From Paucibacter sp. PLA-PC-4 (lineage in GTDB: Bacteria > Pseudomonadota > Gammaproteobacteria > Burkholderiales > Burkholderiaceae_C): a stretch of DNA of 64,000 nt. Position numbers and translations under genes: made by a program. Location: contig NZ_JAPFGP010000007.1 in the NCBI RefSeq assembly GCF_026241155.1, positions 62,001-126,000 of the forward strand, read 5' to 3'. Under the pieces are notes generated by a model, which saw only the letters and a program-made list of their open reading frames with translations, searched no databases and was not told the origin of the DNA. Shown one piece after another: positions 9,594-19,759 of the stretch. Position 1 is the first letter of the stretch. Each line of letters starts with the position of its first letter.

Positions 9594-10609
9594 TGGTTCA
9601 GGCCCCGCCTGCCCTGGAGCTCTCGTCCGAGACCGACGCCAGTGAAGAATTGCAAGAACTCGAACAGGCGGAACAGCGCGAGGCCATGGTGGATGAGGCC
9701 GGTCATGGGCAGCGCCTGGACAAATGGCTGGTCGGCCTGGCGCCGGAGTTTTCACGCAACCATTTGCAAAGCCTGATCGAGCGCGGCCATGTGCAGATCA
9801 ATGCTCAAGTCGCGACCAGCGCCTCGCGCAAGCTGCAGGCCGGCCAACGCGTGCAGATCGAGTTGCAGCCGACCGCCGAGAGTCGCGCCTTTCGTGCCGA
9901 GCCGCTGGCGCTGAACATCGTCTTCGAGGACGAGCATCTGATGGTCTTGGACAAGGCGCCGGCCATGGTCGTCCATCCGGCTGCCGGCAACTGGTCTGGC
10001 ACGGTGATGAACGGCCTGCTCGCCCATCATCCGGCTGCCGCGACCTTGCCGCGTGCAGGCATTGTGCACCGCCTGGATAAGGACACCTCGGGCCTGATGG
10101 TGGTCGGCAAGACCCTGGAGGCGGTGACTGCGCTGACTCGCATGATCGCGGCCCGCGAGGTGCATCGCGAGTATCTGGCGCTGACCCATGGTCGGGTGCC
10201 GGAGCAGATGAGCGTCGATGCACCGCTGCGGCGTGATCCGGCCTCGCGGGTCAAGATGGCAGTGCTGTCCAGCGGCAAGCCATCGCGCACCGACGTCTAT
10301 GGCCTGGCCCAGACCGAGATCGAGAACCGCAGCTACAGCGCCGTGCACTGTGTGCTGCACAGTGGCCGCACCCACCAGATCCGCGTCCACCTGGCCAGCA
10401 AGGGCTACCCTTTGGTGTCCGATGCGCTTTACGGTGGTTCGCCGGCTTTCGGCCTGGCGCGCCAGGCCCTGCATGCGGCGCGGCTGAGTTTTGCTCATCC
10501 GATCCAGGGTCGACACATGGTGTTTGATGCGCCGCTGCCACAGGATTTGGCCAATAGTTGGGCTTTAGCCGGGCTGCCGATGCCTCAGCTGCCGCCGTTG
10601 GCGGATTGA
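9593..10609 (+). CDS. rluD: 23S rRNA pseudouridine(1911/1915/1917) synthase
   Basis: RluD isomerises three uridines in helix 69 of 23S rRNA. The 338-residue protein has an S4 RNA-binding domain at about residues 39-95 (GQRLDKWLVGL). The RluA-type catalytic core follows, with HRLDKDTSGL and the nucleophile Asp162. GRTHQIRVHLA lies near the C-terminus. An acidic N-terminal extension of about 35 residues precedes the S4 domain. The start ATG follows GGAG at 9579-9582. In many betaproteobacteria pgeF follows rluD; here it does not, and a 259-base gap leads to scpB. Confidence 0.95.
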   Translation: MVQAPPALELSSETDASEELQELEQAEQREAMVDEAGHGQRLDKWLVGLAPEFSRNHLQSLIERGHVQINAQVATSASRKLQAGQRVQIELQPTAESRAFRAEPLALNIVFEDEHLMVLDKAPAMVVHPAAGNWSGTVMNGLLAHHPAAATLPRAGIVHRLDKDTSGLMVVGKTLEAVTALTRMIAAREVHREYLALTHGRVPEQMSVDAPLRRDPASRVKMAVLSSGKPSRTDVYGLAQTEIENRSYSAVHCVLHSGRTHQIRVHLASKGYPLVSDALYGGSPAFGLARQALHAARLSFAHPIQGRHMVFDAPLPQDLANSWALAGLPMPQLPPLAD

Positions 10610-10615
10610 GCGCGC

Positions 10616-10621
10616 TACAAT
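10616..10621 (+). promoter_or_regulatory. Candidate -10 box upstream of scpB; remainder of the 10610-10868 gap unexplained
   Basis: TACAAT seven bases after the rluD stop is the best promoter element in this gap. The remaining roughly 245 bases up to scpB hold no recognised gene or riboswitch class. A 13-codon mini open frame (10831-10872) ends in a TGA that overlaps the scpB ATG. Confidence 0.3.
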
Positions 10622-10868
10622 CGGGGCAACTTGGTTCAGCCGAGCGCGGCGGATGTTGTACCAATCCGCAGCGGCGCCTGGATCGAGGCCGTGCAGGCCA
10701 TGCTCATCCCCGTGAGGGCTAGTTTGATACCGCCCGGCCGTTATGCCCCGCCTCCCATGCCGCTGAACAGGTCAGCCCCGGAGCCGGTTGCCCTGACCCG
10801 AACAGCCCGCTGAGAACAGCGACTCGATCAATGCCCGCCCGTACCGGTGAGCCAGCCGACAGCAGTCG

Positions 10869-11585
10869 ATGAACACACAGGATGCAAAGCGCGTCCTTGA
10901 GACCGCGCTGATTTGCGCTCAGCAGCCGCTCACCTTGCGTGAGCTGCGCACCTTGTTTGCCGACGGTGTCGGCCCGGATACCTTGCGCAGCCTGCTGGAC
11001 GAGTTGGTGCGCGACTGGGACGGGCGGGGCGTCGAGCTTGTGGCGGTTGCCTCGGGTTGGCGTTTCCAGAGCCGACCTGAGTTGCGCGAGTATCTGGACC
11101 GTCTTCATCCGGAGAAGCCGCAGCGCTATTCGCGGGCTGTGATGGAGACGCTGGCCATCATTGCCTACCGTCAGCCGGTGACGCGTGGGGATATCGAGGA
11201 CATCCGCGGCGTCGTGGTGTCCACGCAAATTGTCAAACAGCTGGAGGACCGGGGCTGGATCGAGGTGATAGGCTATCGCGAGGCGCCGGGCCGTCCTGCC
11301 CTGTATGCGACGACCCGCCAGTTTCTCGATGACCTCGGCCTGTCCAGTCTGGAGCAATTGCCCTTGTTGAGTGCCGGCGGCGAGCCGGGCCCAGAGTTGG
11401 GGCACCTGCTGCAGGCACAGAGTTCGCTGCTGGAAGACGGCAGCCAAGAGGGGCAGGCCGGCAGCGAGCCCGCCGCCACATCTGAATCCGAATCCGCGCC
11501 CATGGCTTCCCATGCGGGCGCACCCGTTCCGGCTCTGCCGGACTCCGACCCTGAAGCCACCGAGAAGGTGCAAGCCGACGCATGA
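10869..11585 (+). CDS. scpB: Segregation and condensation protein B
   Basis: ScpB is the dimeric winged-helix partner of ScpA and SMC in chromosome condensation. The 238-residue protein has two winged-helix domains within residues 1-165, including [21 protein letters not shown] and [19 protein letters not shown], a strong family signature. Residues 180-238 form an acidic low-complexity tail. No strong ribosome-binding site precedes the ATG. A mini open frame upstream overlaps the start as ATGA, so coupled translation is possible. It overlaps rluB downstream by four bases. scpA is not in the window. Confidence 0.93.
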   Translation: MNTQDAKRVLETALICAQQPLTLRELRTLFADGVGPDTLRSLLDELVRDWDGRGVELVAVASGWRFQSRPELREYLDRLHPEKPQRYSRAVMETLAIIAYRQPVTRGDIEDIRGVVVSTQIVKQLEDRGWIEVIGYREAPGRPALYATTRQFLDDLGLSSLEQLPLLSAGGEPGPELGHLLQAQSSLLEDGSQEGQAGSEPAATSESESAPMASHAGAPVPALPDSDPEATEKVQADA

Positions 11586-13630
11586 ATTCCAACGACACCG
11601 ATCCCAAGGCCGCCGAGGCCCCGAGCGACGCTCCCGAAGCCGCACCCAAGCGACGCCGAGCGCCGGCACGTGCCAAGGCCGAGACCGTGGCCGTGGCCGT
11701 GGCCGAAGTGGCGACGACTGAGGCAGCTGCCGAGGTCAAACCTGTGAAGCCGCGTGCACCGCGCAAGACGGCGACCAAGAAGGTCGACGAGGCTGCGGTC
11801 GAACCGGTGATCGAGGTGGCTGCGCCCGTCGAGCTCGCTGCGGTTGCCGTGCTTGAAGAGGTGGTGGCGACCAAGCGCCGCGCACCGCGCAAGACGGCGG
11901 CGAAGACCGAGTCGGTCGACGAGGCGCCGGTGCAGCTGGCGCTGGAGGCTCCGTCTGTGGCCGAGTCGGTCGCTGTTGACGTCGTCGAGCCGCAGGAGTC
12001 GGCGGAGGGTGCCGAGGGTGCCGAGGCCGCTGGCGAGCGTGAGCCGCGTGGTAATCGCAACCGTCGCCGCGGCCGCAAGGATCGCGCCGAGCTTGTCGAT
12101 GGTGTCGAGCCCCGCGAGGCGCGCGAGCCCCGTCCTGCGCGGCAGGACTCCGTCGCGCCCGAGCAACTGCAGGCCGAGACGGTCGAGCGCTTTGCCCAGG
12201 TGCTGGCCGGGGAGTTCGATGCGGCCGATGAAGAGCCGGTGGCCGAGGTCGAGGAGCAGGAGGTCGAGACCAAGCGCGTGCTGGCGCCTGAGCCCGATGC
12301 GCCGAAGCTGCAGAAGGTGCTGGCCCAGGCCGGCATCGGCTCGCGCCGCGATATCGAGGACATGATTGCCGAAGGCAAGATCGAGGTGAACGGCGAGGTG
12401 GCCCATATCGGCCAGCGCATCTCCTTTGGTGACCGTGTTCATGTGGCTGGCAAGCCGATCAAGGTGCGCATCTCGCCGCCGCCGCCGCGCATCCTGGCTT
12501 ATCACAAGCCGACCGGCGAAGTGGTCAGCTTCAATGACCCGGAAGGCCGCCCCACTGTGTTTCGCCACCTGCCCAAGCTCTATCAGGGTAAATGGCAGTC
12601 GGTCGGCCGACTGGACCTGAATACTGAGGGCCTGCTGCTGTTCACCAACTCAGGCGAGCTGGCCAATCAGCTGATGCATCCGCGCTTTGGCGTCGAGCGT
12701 GAGTACGCGGTGCGCGTGTTGGGCACGCTCAGCGACGAGCAGCGCAGCCGCCTGCTGGAAGGTGTGATTATCGAAGGCCAGAAGGCCGGCTTCAAGAGCA
12801 TCGAGGACGGTGGCGGTGAGGGTGTCAATCGCTGGTATCGAGTGGTCATCACCGAAGGCCGTAACCGCGAGGTGCGCAAGCTGTTCGAGGCCGTCGGCCT
12901 GGTGGTCAGCCGCCTGATCCGCATCCGCTACGGCACCGTGGTGCTGCCGCGCGGCCTCAAACGCGGCGTCTGGGTGGAGCTGGGTGAGGACGATGTGCGC
13001 GTGATCCGCCGACTGGCCGGTGGCCCGCAGCAGCCACGGGACGCGCAGCGCGAGCCCCGTGAGCCGCGTGAAGGGCAGGCGCCGCGTGGCGATCGCGGTG
13101 GTCAGCCGCGCAATGAGCGCGAGCGTGGCAACGAGCGTTCGAACAATCGCCGCAGCGACGGTCGCCAGGCCGGCGTCGGCCCGCGCCCGAGCCGCCCGGA
13201 AGCGCCGCGCGAGCGAGCGCCTGAGCGTCCGTCCGAGCGTTTCAACGAGCCGCGTGCCAACGAGCGACCGGACCGTGACGACGAGGATGGTGATGATTTC
13301 ATCCCGCGTAATATCAACCCGCTGGAGCAGACCTTCGACCGCCGCTTTGCCACCGGCAGCAAGCGCATTCCGCAGGGCTTCGGTGCCGGTGGCAGTGCCC
13401 AGGACCGAGGTGGCAACCGTGGTGGCGGCAACAAGGGCGGCCCGCGCGAGCCCGATCCGATGCAGACCTCGGTCGGCTATATCGGCGGTGATGCCTTTGT
13501 GCGCCGCGGCGGCGGCGGCGGCGGTCGCTCCGGTGGCGGCGGCGGCGGTGGCCGCAGCGGCGGGGGTGGCGGTGGTCGCTCCGGCGGCGGTGGTGGCCGT
13601 GGCGGCGGCTTTGGCGGCCGCAACCGTTGA
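11582..13630 (+). CDS. rluB: 23S rRNA pseudouridine synthase RluB-like, with long disordered N- and C-terminal tails
   Basis: The conserved core (about residues 241-478) has an S4 domain ([18 protein letters not shown]) and the RsuA/RluB catalytic domain. The core carries [13 protein letters not shown] with nucleophile Asp345, and [13 protein letters not shown]. RluB modifies U2605 of 23S rRNA. At 682 residues it is more than twice the length of E. coli RluB (about 290). The extra is an Ala/Val/Glu/Lys-rich N-terminal 240 residues and an Arg/Gly/Pro-rich C-terminal 200, ending in RSGGGG-type repeats resembling RGG boxes. It overlaps scpB as ATGA, a standard betaproteobacterial pair. Tails of this sort occur in related Burkholderiales; their role is unknown. 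Confidence 0.92.
   Translation: MNSNDTDPKAAEAPSDAPEAAPKRRRAPARAKAETVAVAVAEVATTEAAAEVKPVKPRAPRKTATKKVDEAAVEPVIEVAAPVELAAVAVLEEVVATKRRAPRKTAAKTESVDEAPVQLALEAPSVAESVAVDVVEPQESAEGAEGAEAAGEREPRGNRNRRRGRKDRAELVDGVEPREAREPRPARQDSVAPEQLQAETVERFAQVLAGEFDAADEEPVAEVEEQEVETKRVLAPEPDAPKLQKVLAQAGIGSRRDIEDMIAEGKIEVNGEVAHIGQRISFGDRVHVAGKPIKVRISPPPPRILAYHKPTGEVVSFNDPEGRPTVFRHLPKLYQGKWQSVGRLDLNTEGLLLFTNSGELANQLMHPRFGVEREYAVRVLGTLSDEQRSRLLEGVIIEGQKAGFKSIEDGGGEGVNRWYRVVITEGRNREVRKLFEAVGLVVSRLIRIRYGTVVLPRGLKRGVWVELGEDDVRVIRRLAGGPQQPRDAQREPREPREGQAPRGDRGGQPRNERERGNERSNNRRSDGRQAGVGPRPSRPEAPRERAPERPSERFNEPRANERPDRDDEDGDDFIPRNINPLEQTFDRRFATGSKRIPQGFGAGGSAQDRGGNRGGGNKGGPREPDPMQTSVGYIGGDAFVRRGGGGGGRSGGGGGGGRSGGGGGGRSGGGGGRGGGFGGRNR
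13507..13627 (+). repeat. Gly-rich codon repeat at the 3' end of rluB
   Basis: Repeated GGCGGCGGTGGTCGCTCC-like units encode runs of glycine broken by Arg-Ser. The tract is low-complexity and probably prone to length change between strains. Confidence 0.7.
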
Positions 13631-13672
13631 GTTCCAGGTGCTGGCCTTCATGAGGCTGGCATCTTCAGGCAT

Positions 13673-13678
13673 TACAAT
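13673..13678 (+). promoter_or_regulatory. ndk: Candidate -10 box of the ndk promoter
   Basis: TACAAT in GGCATTACAATCC, 52 bases upstream of ndk. No good -35 box is visible. Confidence 0.4.
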
Positions 13679-13729
13679 CCAAGGCTTTGCCAAGCCCCAA
13701 GATTTCAGGACATATTTAGGAGAATAACC

Positions 13730-14155
13730 ATGGCTATCGAACGTACCCTTTCTATCATCAAGCCCGATGCCGTGGCGAAGAATGTCATCGGCCAGATCTA
13801 CGCCCGCTTTGAAGGCGCTGGCCTGAAGGTGGTTGCCGCCAAGATGGCGCATCTGTCGCGTGGCGAGGCCGAGGCCTTTTACGCTGTGCACAAGGCACGC
13901 CCCTTCTTCAATGATCTGGTGACCTTCATGATCTCCGGCCCGGTGATGATCCAGGCGCTGGAAGGCGAAGGCGCGATCCTGAAGAATCGCGACCTGATGG
14001 GCGCTACCGACCCGAAGAAGGCCGAAAAGGGCACGATCCGCGCCGATTTCGCCGACAGCATCGACGCCAACGCTGTGCACGGCTCCGACGCTGCCGAGAC
14101 GGCCGCCCAAGAGATCGCTTTCTTCTTCCCCGGCATGAATGTCTACAGCCGTTAA
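13730..14155 (+). CDS. ndk: Nucleoside diphosphate kinase
   Basis: Ndk transfers the gamma phosphate between nucleoside triphosphates and diphosphates through a phosphohistidine. The 141-residue protein has the standard length. The active-site His117 lies in [16 protein letters not shown], and the N-terminus [15 protein letters not shown] is canonical. A clear ribosome-binding site (TAGGAG) precedes the ATG. It has its own -10 box and is followed by rlmN after 55 bases, the usual Burkholderiales order. Confidence 0.98.
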   Translation: MAIERTLSIIKPDAVAKNVIGQIYARFEGAGLKVVAAKMAHLSRGEAEAFYAVHKARPFFNDLVTFMISGPVMIQALEGEGAILKNRDLMGATDPKKAEKGTIRADFADSIDANAVHGSDAAETAAQEIAFFFPGMNVYSR

Positions 14156-14210
14156 GACGGCCCAATGCCTCTTGTGCTCTGGCCTTGAGGCTGGATCAAA
14201 GAGGTAAACA

Positions 14211-15347
14211 ATGGACACGGCCAACCTGCTCGGTTTGACGAACCTGCTCGGTTTCGATCTGGAGGGGCTGGCCGCGTACTGCGAACAGCTGGGTGAGAAG
14301 CGCTTTCGCGCCACCCAGTTGTTTCGTTGGATTCATCAAAAAGGCGCATCTGACTTCACTCAGATGTCAGACCTGGCCAAGTCGCTGCGCGACAAGCTGG
14401 CCACCCGGGCGCATATCTCTGCGTTGCCGGTGATTTCCGAACATGTCTCGACCGACGGCACGATCAAGTGGCTGTTCGATGTCGGGGGTGGTGATGCGGT
14501 CGAAGCGGTGTTCATTCCCGAAGACGACCGTGGAACCCTGTGCATCTCCTCCCAAGCTGGCTGTGCAGTGGGCTGCCGCTTCTGCTCAACCGGGCACCAG
14601 GGCTTCAGCCGCAATCTGAACACGGCCGAGATCATCGCTCAGCTCTGGTTTGCCGAACACAGCCTGCGCAAGCGCCTGAATACGCAAGAGCGCGTCATCT
14701 CCAATGTGGTGATGATGGGCATGGGCGAGCCGCTTCAGAACTACAGCGAGCTGGTGCCTGCGCTGAAAATGATGCTGGACGACCACGGCTACGGTCTGTC
14801 GCGCCGCCGCGTGACGGTTTCTACCTCGGGCGTGGTGCCGATGATCGACCGGCTGCGCGACGATTGCCCGGTGGCGCTGGCCGTGTCGCTGCATGCCCCG
14901 ACCGACCCCTTGCGCGACCAGTTGGTGCCGCTGAACAAGAAGTACCCGATTGCCGAGTTGCTGGAGGCCTGCAATCGCTATCTGGACAAGGCGCCACGCG
15001 ACTTCATCACCTTCGAGTACTGCATGCTGGATGGTGTCAACGACACGCCGGAGCAGGCGCAGGAACTGGTCGCGCTGCTGCGCGGTCATGTCTCCTGCAA
15101 GATCAATCTGATTCCCTTCAATCCCTTCCCGGCCTCGGGTCTGAAGCGGAGCTCCAACGAGCGCGTCAAGGCGTTTGCCGAGGTGCTGATCCAGGCTGGC
15201 CTGATCACGACGATACGCAAGACCCGTGGCGACGATATCGATGCCGCCTGCGGCCAGCTGGCCGGCGAGGTGCAGGACCGTACCCGCGCCCATGTGCGTA
15301 TGGTGCGGGCGCCGGTCAGCGTGGTCCGCCCGAACCGCCCCGTCTAG
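14211..15347 (+). CDS. rlmN: Dual-specificity 23S rRNA/tRNA adenine-C2 methyltransferase
   Basis: RlmN is a radical SAM enzyme that methylates C2 of A2503 in 23S rRNA and of A37 in some tRNAs. The cluster motif C-x3-C-x2-C is at Cys118, Cys122 and Cys125 in [12 protein letters not shown]. The methyl-carrying cysteine is Cys347 in DAACGQLAG. The 378-residue length is usual. The first codons contain an 18-base tandem duplication encoding [11 protein letters not shown], an odd but in-frame feature. It lies between ndk and the pilF-type lipoprotein gene, as in related genomes. Confidence 0.96.
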   Translation: MDTANLLGLTNLLGFDLEGLAAYCEQLGEKRFRATQLFRWIHQKGASDFTQMSDLAKSLRDKLATRAHISALPVISEHVSTDGTIKWLFDVGGGDAVEAVFIPEDDRGTLCISSQAGCAVGCRFCSTGHQGFSRNLNTAEIIAQLWFAEHSLRKRLNTQERVISNVVMMGMGEPLQNYSELVPALKMMLDDHGYGLSRRRVTVSTSGVVPMIDRLRDDCPVALAVSLHAPTDPLRDQLVPLNKKYPIAELLEACNRYLDKAPRDFITFEYCMLDGVNDTPEQAQELVALLRGHVSCKINLIPFNPFPASGLKRSSNERVKAFAEVLIQAGLITTIRKTRGDDIDAACGQLAGEVQDRTRAHVRMVRAPVSVVRPNRPV

Positions 15348-15373
15348 CCCTCCCACAAACCTCGACACCCTCA

Positions 15374-16180
15374 ATGAACCAGCTTCTGCAGCTTCCGGTC
15401 TTTCGTGCGGCAACGATGGCGTTGTTGCTGGCCCTGCTGGCGGCCTGTGCGGGCGGCCCGCGCGGCCAGACGGCGGAGGTGCGTACCGCCTCGGATCAGA
15501 CCGATGCCGACCGCCGCGCGGCGGTGCGCATCGAGCTGGCCTACGGCTACTTCTCGCGCGGCCAGTACAGCACCGCGCTGGATGAACTCAAGCAGGCTTT
15601 GCAGGCCAAGCCGGACATGCGCGAGGCACTGAATCTGCGGGGTCTGGTCTATGCGGCACTAGGCGAGATCCCGCTGGCCGAGGAGAGCTTTGCACGCGCG
15701 TTGAGCCTGAGTCCACGTGACCCCGATACCTTGCACAACTATGGCTGGTTTCTGTGCCAGCAGCGCCGCTGGCCCGAGTCCTATGCCCAGTTCGATTTGG
15801 CGCTGGCTCAGCCGCAGTACCGCGGGCCCTCTCGCTCGCTGCTGGCCAAGGGCGTCTGCGAGTTGGCCGCCGGCGAGCTGCCGGCCGCGGAAAAGACCTT
15901 GGCGCGCGCCTTTGAGATCGACCCGGGCAACCCGGCCATCGCCGTTAATCTTGCCGATGTGCTGTACCGCGGCGGCCAGTTCGAGCGGGCGCGTTTTTAT
16001 GTGCGCCGCGTCAACGCCCAGCCCGAGCAAAGCAGCGCCCAAAGCCTGTGGCTGGCGCTGCGCATCGAGCGACGTCTGGGTAACACCGCTTCGGTGGATG
16101 AGTTGAGCCAGCAGCTGCGACGCAGTCATGCGCAATCGCCCGAGGCGCTGGCCCTGGACCGGGGTCGTTTTGATGAATGA
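15374..16180 (+). CDS. pilF: PilF/PilW-type TPR lipoprotein for type IV pilus biogenesis
   Basis: A 268-residue lipoprotein with the lipobox LLAAC (Cys25) and an array of TPR repeats over residues 55-250, for example AYGYFSRGQYSTALDELKQAL. PilF/PilW is the pilotin that helps the secretin PilQ assemble in the outer membrane. The order rlmN-pilF-rodZ-ispG-hisS supports this identity. The ATG at 15374 gives a proper lipoprotein signal peptide. It ends just before rodZ. No other pilus genes are in the window. Confidence 0.88.
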   Translation: MNQLLQLPVFRAATMALLLALLAACAGGPRGQTAEVRTASDQTDADRRAAVRIELAYGYFSRGQYSTALDELKQALQAKPDMREALNLRGLVYAALGEIPLAEESFARALSLSPRDPDTLHNYGWFLCQQRRWPESYAQFDLALAQPQYRGPSRSLLAKGVCELAAGELPAAEKTLARAFEIDPGNPAIAVNLADVLYRGGQFERARFYVRRVNAQPEQSSAQSLWLALRIERRLGNTASVDELSQQLRRSHAQSPEALALDRGRFDE

Positions 16181-16190
16181 AGGGGAGCGC

Positions 16191-17120
16191 ATGTCTTCGA
16201 TCCTGAGCGAGGCTGTGGCCGCGCCGCTGGCTGTTCCAAGCCCGCAGAGTGCCGGAGCCTGGCTGCGTGCGGCACGGACGGCCCAGGGCCTGCACATTGC
16301 GGCGCTGGCGGCGCAGCTCAAGGTGCCTCAGGCAAAGCTGGAGGCGCTGGAGGCGGACCGCTATCAGGACCTGCCGGACCTGACCTTTGCGCGCGCGCTG
16401 GCTAAGGCCATGTGCCGGGTTTTGAAGGTCGATGCGGCACCGGTGCTGGCGCTGCTGCCCCGCGGTGATGAAGCGGGCCTGGATCGCGTGTCGCGCGGGC
16501 TGAACCAGCCCTTCCGCGAGCGCCCCGGGCGCGAGGACACGGTGTCACTGGACTGGCTCAAGCGCCCGCTGGTGTGGGCGCCGGCCGGCCTCTTGTTGGC
16601 TGCACTGCTGATCTATTTACTGCCGACTCAGTGGCTGGGTTCGCTAGATTCCTTGGGTGGGGGTGCGGTGGAGCAGGGCGCGGCGCAGTCGGTGCCGGCC
16701 GAAGCTGCGCCGGCCGCCAGCGCGGATGCCGGGCCTGTGCTTGCCGAAGCCACGAGCTCGGCCCCGGCAGTCATCGCTACTGCGCAGACAATCACCGCCG
16801 AGCCGCAGGCGGCGCCAGTGGGGAGTTCGGCGCCGGTCGTTGCCGCCGCCTTGGGCGCCAGCGCGCCGGTGCTGGCCGTCGGCCAGGTGCCGCTGAGCAT
16901 CAAGACTTCGGCCGAATCCTGGGTCGAGGTGGTCGATACCAAGGGTCAGGTCTTGTTTTCCAAACTGATGCGCCCGGGTGAATCGGCCTCGCTGGCGGCG
17001 CTGCCGCCGCTGCGGCTGCGGGTGGGCAATGTCTCGGGCACTGAGATCACGCTGCGCGGTGCGGCCGTCGATCTGGCGGCGCAGTCCAAGGACAATGTCG
17101 CGCGACTGGAGTTGAACTGA
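16191..17120 (+). CDS. rodZ: RodZ-like cytoskeleton-linking membrane protein (HTH plus DUF4115)
   Basis: A 309-residue bitopic inner-membrane protein. It has an Xre-type helix-turn-helix domain at about residues 20-85 ([22 protein letters not shown]), one membrane helix at 127-149, an Ala/Pro-rich linker, and a C-terminal periplasmic DUF4115 domain from about residue 230. RodZ binds MreB and shapes the lateral cell wall. The ATG at 16191 is preferred because AAGGGGAG lies just upstream. An ATG at 16173 would overlap the pilF stop and lacks this site. ispG follows after two bases. Confidence 0.88.
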   Translation: MSSILSEAVAAPLAVPSPQSAGAWLRAARTAQGLHIAALAAQLKVPQAKLEALEADRYQDLPDLTFARALAKAMCRVLKVDAAPVLALLPRGDEAGLDRVSRGLNQPFRERPGREDTVSLDWLKRPLVWAPAGLLLAALLIYLLPTQWLGSLDSLGGGAVEQGAAQSVPAEAAPAASADAGPVLAEATSSAPAVIATAQTITAEPQAAPVGSSAPVVAAALGASAPVLAVGQVPLSIKTSAESWVEVVDTKGQVLFSKLMRPGESASLAALPPLRLRVGNVSGTEITLRGAAVDLAAQSKDNVARLELN

Positions 17121-17122
17121 AC

Positions 17123-18397
17123 ATGATTGACACGCAAAGCACGATTGCCCAGGCCATTGAGGCGGCCAATCCGGCCGCGCGCCGCTCGCGCCAGGCCACG
17201 GTGCGTTGGGGTTCGCGCATCGTGACGGTAGGGGGCGCGGCGCCGGTGCGGGTGCAGTCGATGACGAATACCGATACCGTCGACGCGATCGGCACCGCCA
17301 TCCAGATCAAGGAGCTGGCGATCGCCGGCTCGGAGATGGTGCGCATCACCGTCAACACACCCGAGGCCGCTGATGCGGTGCCGGCGATCCGCGAGCAGCT
17401 CGACCGCATGGGCATCGACGTGCCGCTGATCGGTGACTTCCATTACAACGGCCATCGCCTGCTGACGGAGCATCCGGCCATGGCGCAGGCGCTTTCCAAG
17501 TACCGCATCAACCCCGGCAATGTGGGCAAGGGCGACAAGAAGGATCGCCAGTTCGCGATGATGATCGAGGCGGCGGTCAAGTACGACAAGGTCGTGCGCA
17601 TCGGTGTCAACTGGGGAAGCCTGGATCAGGAACTGCTGGCCCAGATGATGGACGAGAACGCGCTGCGCGCCGAGCCCTGGGACGCCAAGCAGGTGATGTA
17701 CCAGGCGCTGGTGCAGTCGGCGCTGAGCTCGGCCGACTATGCGCGCGAGCTGGGCCTGAACCCTGACAACATCATCATTAGCTGCAAGGTCAGCGGTGTG
17801 CAGGACCTGATCTCGGTCTATCGCGCCCTGGCCGCGCGCTGCGACTATGCGCTGCACCTGGGTCTGACCGAGGCCGGCATGGGCACCAAGGGTACGGTGG
17901 CTTCCAGCGTGGCCTTGGGCATCCTGGCCCAGGAGGGCATTGGCGACACTATCCGCGTGTCGCTGACGCCGCAGCCCGGCGAGTCGCGCACCCAGGAGGT
18001 AGTGATCGCCTCCGAGATCCTGCAGTCGCTGGGTCTGCGGGCCTTCAATCCCAGCGTCACCGCCTGCCCCGGCTGCGGTCGCACGACCAGCACCACCTTC
18101 CAGGAGTTGGCCAAGCAGATCGACGACTTCCTGCGTGCGCAGATGCCCATCTGGCGCAGTAAGTACCCTGGTGTGGAGAACATGAAGGTTGCCGTGATGG
18201 GGTGCATCGTCAACGGCCCCGGTGAGAGCAAGCATGCCGACATCGGCATCAGCCTGCCCGGCACCGGCGAGGCCCCGGCCGCGCCTGTTTTCATCGACGG
18301 CGAGAAGGCACTGACCCTGCGCGGCGAGAACATTGCCAACGAATTCCACGCGCTGGTCGAGAACTACATAGAAAAGCGCTTCGGCGCTACGGCTTGA
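17123..18397 (+). CDS. ispG: 4-hydroxy-3-methylbut-2-en-1-yl diphosphate synthase
   Basis: IspG (GcpE) is a 4Fe-4S enzyme that makes HMBPP in the methylerythritol phosphate isoprenoid pathway. The 424-residue protein shows cluster cysteines Cys315 and Cys318 in CPGCGRTT and Cys361 in [10 protein letters not shown]. The N-terminal barrel contains VQSMTNTDT. It lies directly between rodZ and hisS with gaps of 2 and 4 bases, so all three are cotranscribed. Dxr of the same pathway is encoded at 40702. Confidence 0.97.
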   Translation: MIDTQSTIAQAIEAANPAARRSRQATVRWGSRIVTVGGAAPVRVQSMTNTDTVDAIGTAIQIKELAIAGSEMVRITVNTPEAADAVPAIREQLDRMGIDVPLIGDFHYNGHRLLTEHPAMAQALSKYRINPGNVGKGDKKDRQFAMMIEAAVKYDKVVRIGVNWGSLDQELLAQMMDENALRAEPWDAKQVMYQALVQSALSSADYARELGLNPDNIIISCKVSGVQDLISVYRALAARCDYALHLGLTEAGMGTKGTVASSVALGILAQEGIGDTIRVSLTPQPGESRTQEVVIASEILQSLGLRAFNPSVTACPGCGRTTSTTFQELAKQIDDFLRAQMPIWRSKYPGVENMKVAVMGCIVNGPGESKHADIGISLPGTGEAPAAPVFIDGEKALTLRGENIANEFHALVENYIEKRFGATA

Positions 18398-18401
18398 ATC
18401 C

Positions 18402-19715
18402 ATGACTGAGCAGAAAAAGATGCAGCCGCTGCAGGCGGTGAAGGGCATGAATGACATCCTGCCGCCCGATTCGGCGCGCTGGGAATGGCTGGAAGCAAAG
18501 ATGCGCAGCGTCTTGCAGCGCTATGGCTATCAGAACGTGCGCACACCCATCGTCGAGCCGACTGCGCTGTTCGTGCGCGGTATCGGCGAGGTGACCGACA
18601 TCGTTGAGAAGGAGATGTACGCCTTCGAGGATCGCGCAGACAAGCACGGCCAAGCCGAACATCTGGCGTTGCGCCCCGAGATGACGGCCGGCGTGGTGCG
18701 AGCGATGATCGAGCACAGCTATCTGCGCGACTCCGGCCGGCGGCTCTATTACTTCGGCCCGATGTTTCGCCGCGAGAAACCGCAGAAGGGGCGCTACCGG
18801 CAGTTCCACCAGATGGGCGTCGAGGCGCTGGGCTTCAATGGCCCGGACGTCGATGCAGAGGTGATCCTGATGGGCAGCCGCCTGCTGCGCGAGCTGGGTC
18901 TGGTCGAGGACGAGCATGTGCGTCTGGAGCTGAACTGCCTGGGCTCGCCGGATGAGCGCCGGGCCCACCGCGAGGCCCTGATCTCGTACCTGCAAGCGCA
19001 CAAGGAGTTGCTGGACGAAGACAGCCAGCGCCGGCTGTACACCAACCCGCTGCGCGTGCTGGATACCAAGAACCCGGCGCTGCAGGAGATGGCCAATGCC
19101 GCACCTCGGCTGCTGGACTTCTTGGGTGAGGCCTCGCTTGCGCATTTCAACGGTGTGCGCGCCATCCTCGATGCGGCCGCCATCAAGTACACGATCAACC
19201 CGCGTCTGGTCCGCGGCCTGGACTATTACAACCTGACCGTGTTCGAGTGGATGACTGACAAGCTCGGCTCACAGGGCACGGTCTGCGGGGGAGGTCGCTA
19301 CGACGGCCTGATCGAGCAACTGGGTGGCAAGCCGGCGCCTGCGGTGGGCTTCGGCATGGGCCTGGAGCGCATGCTGTTGTTGCTGGAAGAGGTTGGTGCG
19401 CCGGTCGAGATGCAGCAGCCAGATGCCTATGCCATCGTGCCCTCGGCCGAAGGTTTGCCAAAGGTGATGGTGGCTTTGGAGCAACTGCGTGCCGCCGGCG
19501 TCTCGGTGGTCTTGCATCCGGGCCAGTCGAGCATGAAGTCGCAGTTCAAAAAAGCCGACGCCTCGGGTGCGGCTTTCGCGCTGGTGTTCGGCACCGACGA
19601 ACTGGCCCAGGGGCTGGTGGCGGTCAAGCCGCTGCGCGACGCAGCGGCTGCTCAGGTTACCCGCAGCCTAGACCACGTGGCCGACTGGGCCGGTGAGCTG
19701 CGGCTCAACGCATAA
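18402..19715 (+). CDS. hisS: Histidyl-tRNA synthetase
   Basis: A 437-residue class II aminoacyl-tRNA synthetase. Visible motifs are [17 protein letters not shown] (motif 2), [12 protein letters not shown] (histidine pocket), [14 protein letters not shown], and [14 protein letters not shown] (motif 3). The C-terminal anticodon-binding domain covers about residues 335-430. It starts four bases after ispG. hisZ, encoded at 27065, is a paralogue of this catalytic core. Confidence 0.97.
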   Translation: MTEQKKMQPLQAVKGMNDILPPDSARWEWLEAKMRSVLQRYGYQNVRTPIVEPTALFVRGIGEVTDIVEKEMYAFEDRADKHGQAEHLALRPEMTAGVVRAMIEHSYLRDSGRRLYYFGPMFRREKPQKGRYRQFHQMGVEALGFNGPDVDAEVILMGSRLLRELGLVEDEHVRLELNCLGSPDERRAHREALISYLQAHKELLDEDSQRRLYTNPLRVLDTKNPALQEMANAAPRLLDFLGEASLAHFNGVRAILDAAAIKYTINPRLVRGLDYYNLTVFEWMTDKLGSQGTVCGGGRYDGLIEQLGGKPAPAVGFGMGLERMLLLLEEVGAPVEMQQPDAYAIVPSAEGLPKVMVALEQLRAAGVSVVLHPGQSSMKSQFKKADASGAAFALVFGTDELAQGLVAVKPLRDAAAAQVTRSLDHVADWAGELRLNA

Positions 19716-19759
19716 TCGCGGCTCATTCCTTCCCCCCTCTTACAAGAATACTTTCCCTC

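Noticed and set aside
10631-10813. A 60-codon open frame between rluD and scpB.
   Set aside because: It starts at TTG without a ribosome-binding site, its product has no recognisable motif and is Pro-rich as any random frame in GC-rich DNA. Not called as a gene.
13507-13627. Possible CRISPR or tandem repeat array.
   Set aside because: The repeats are glycine codons inside rluB, without unique spacers or regular unit length.
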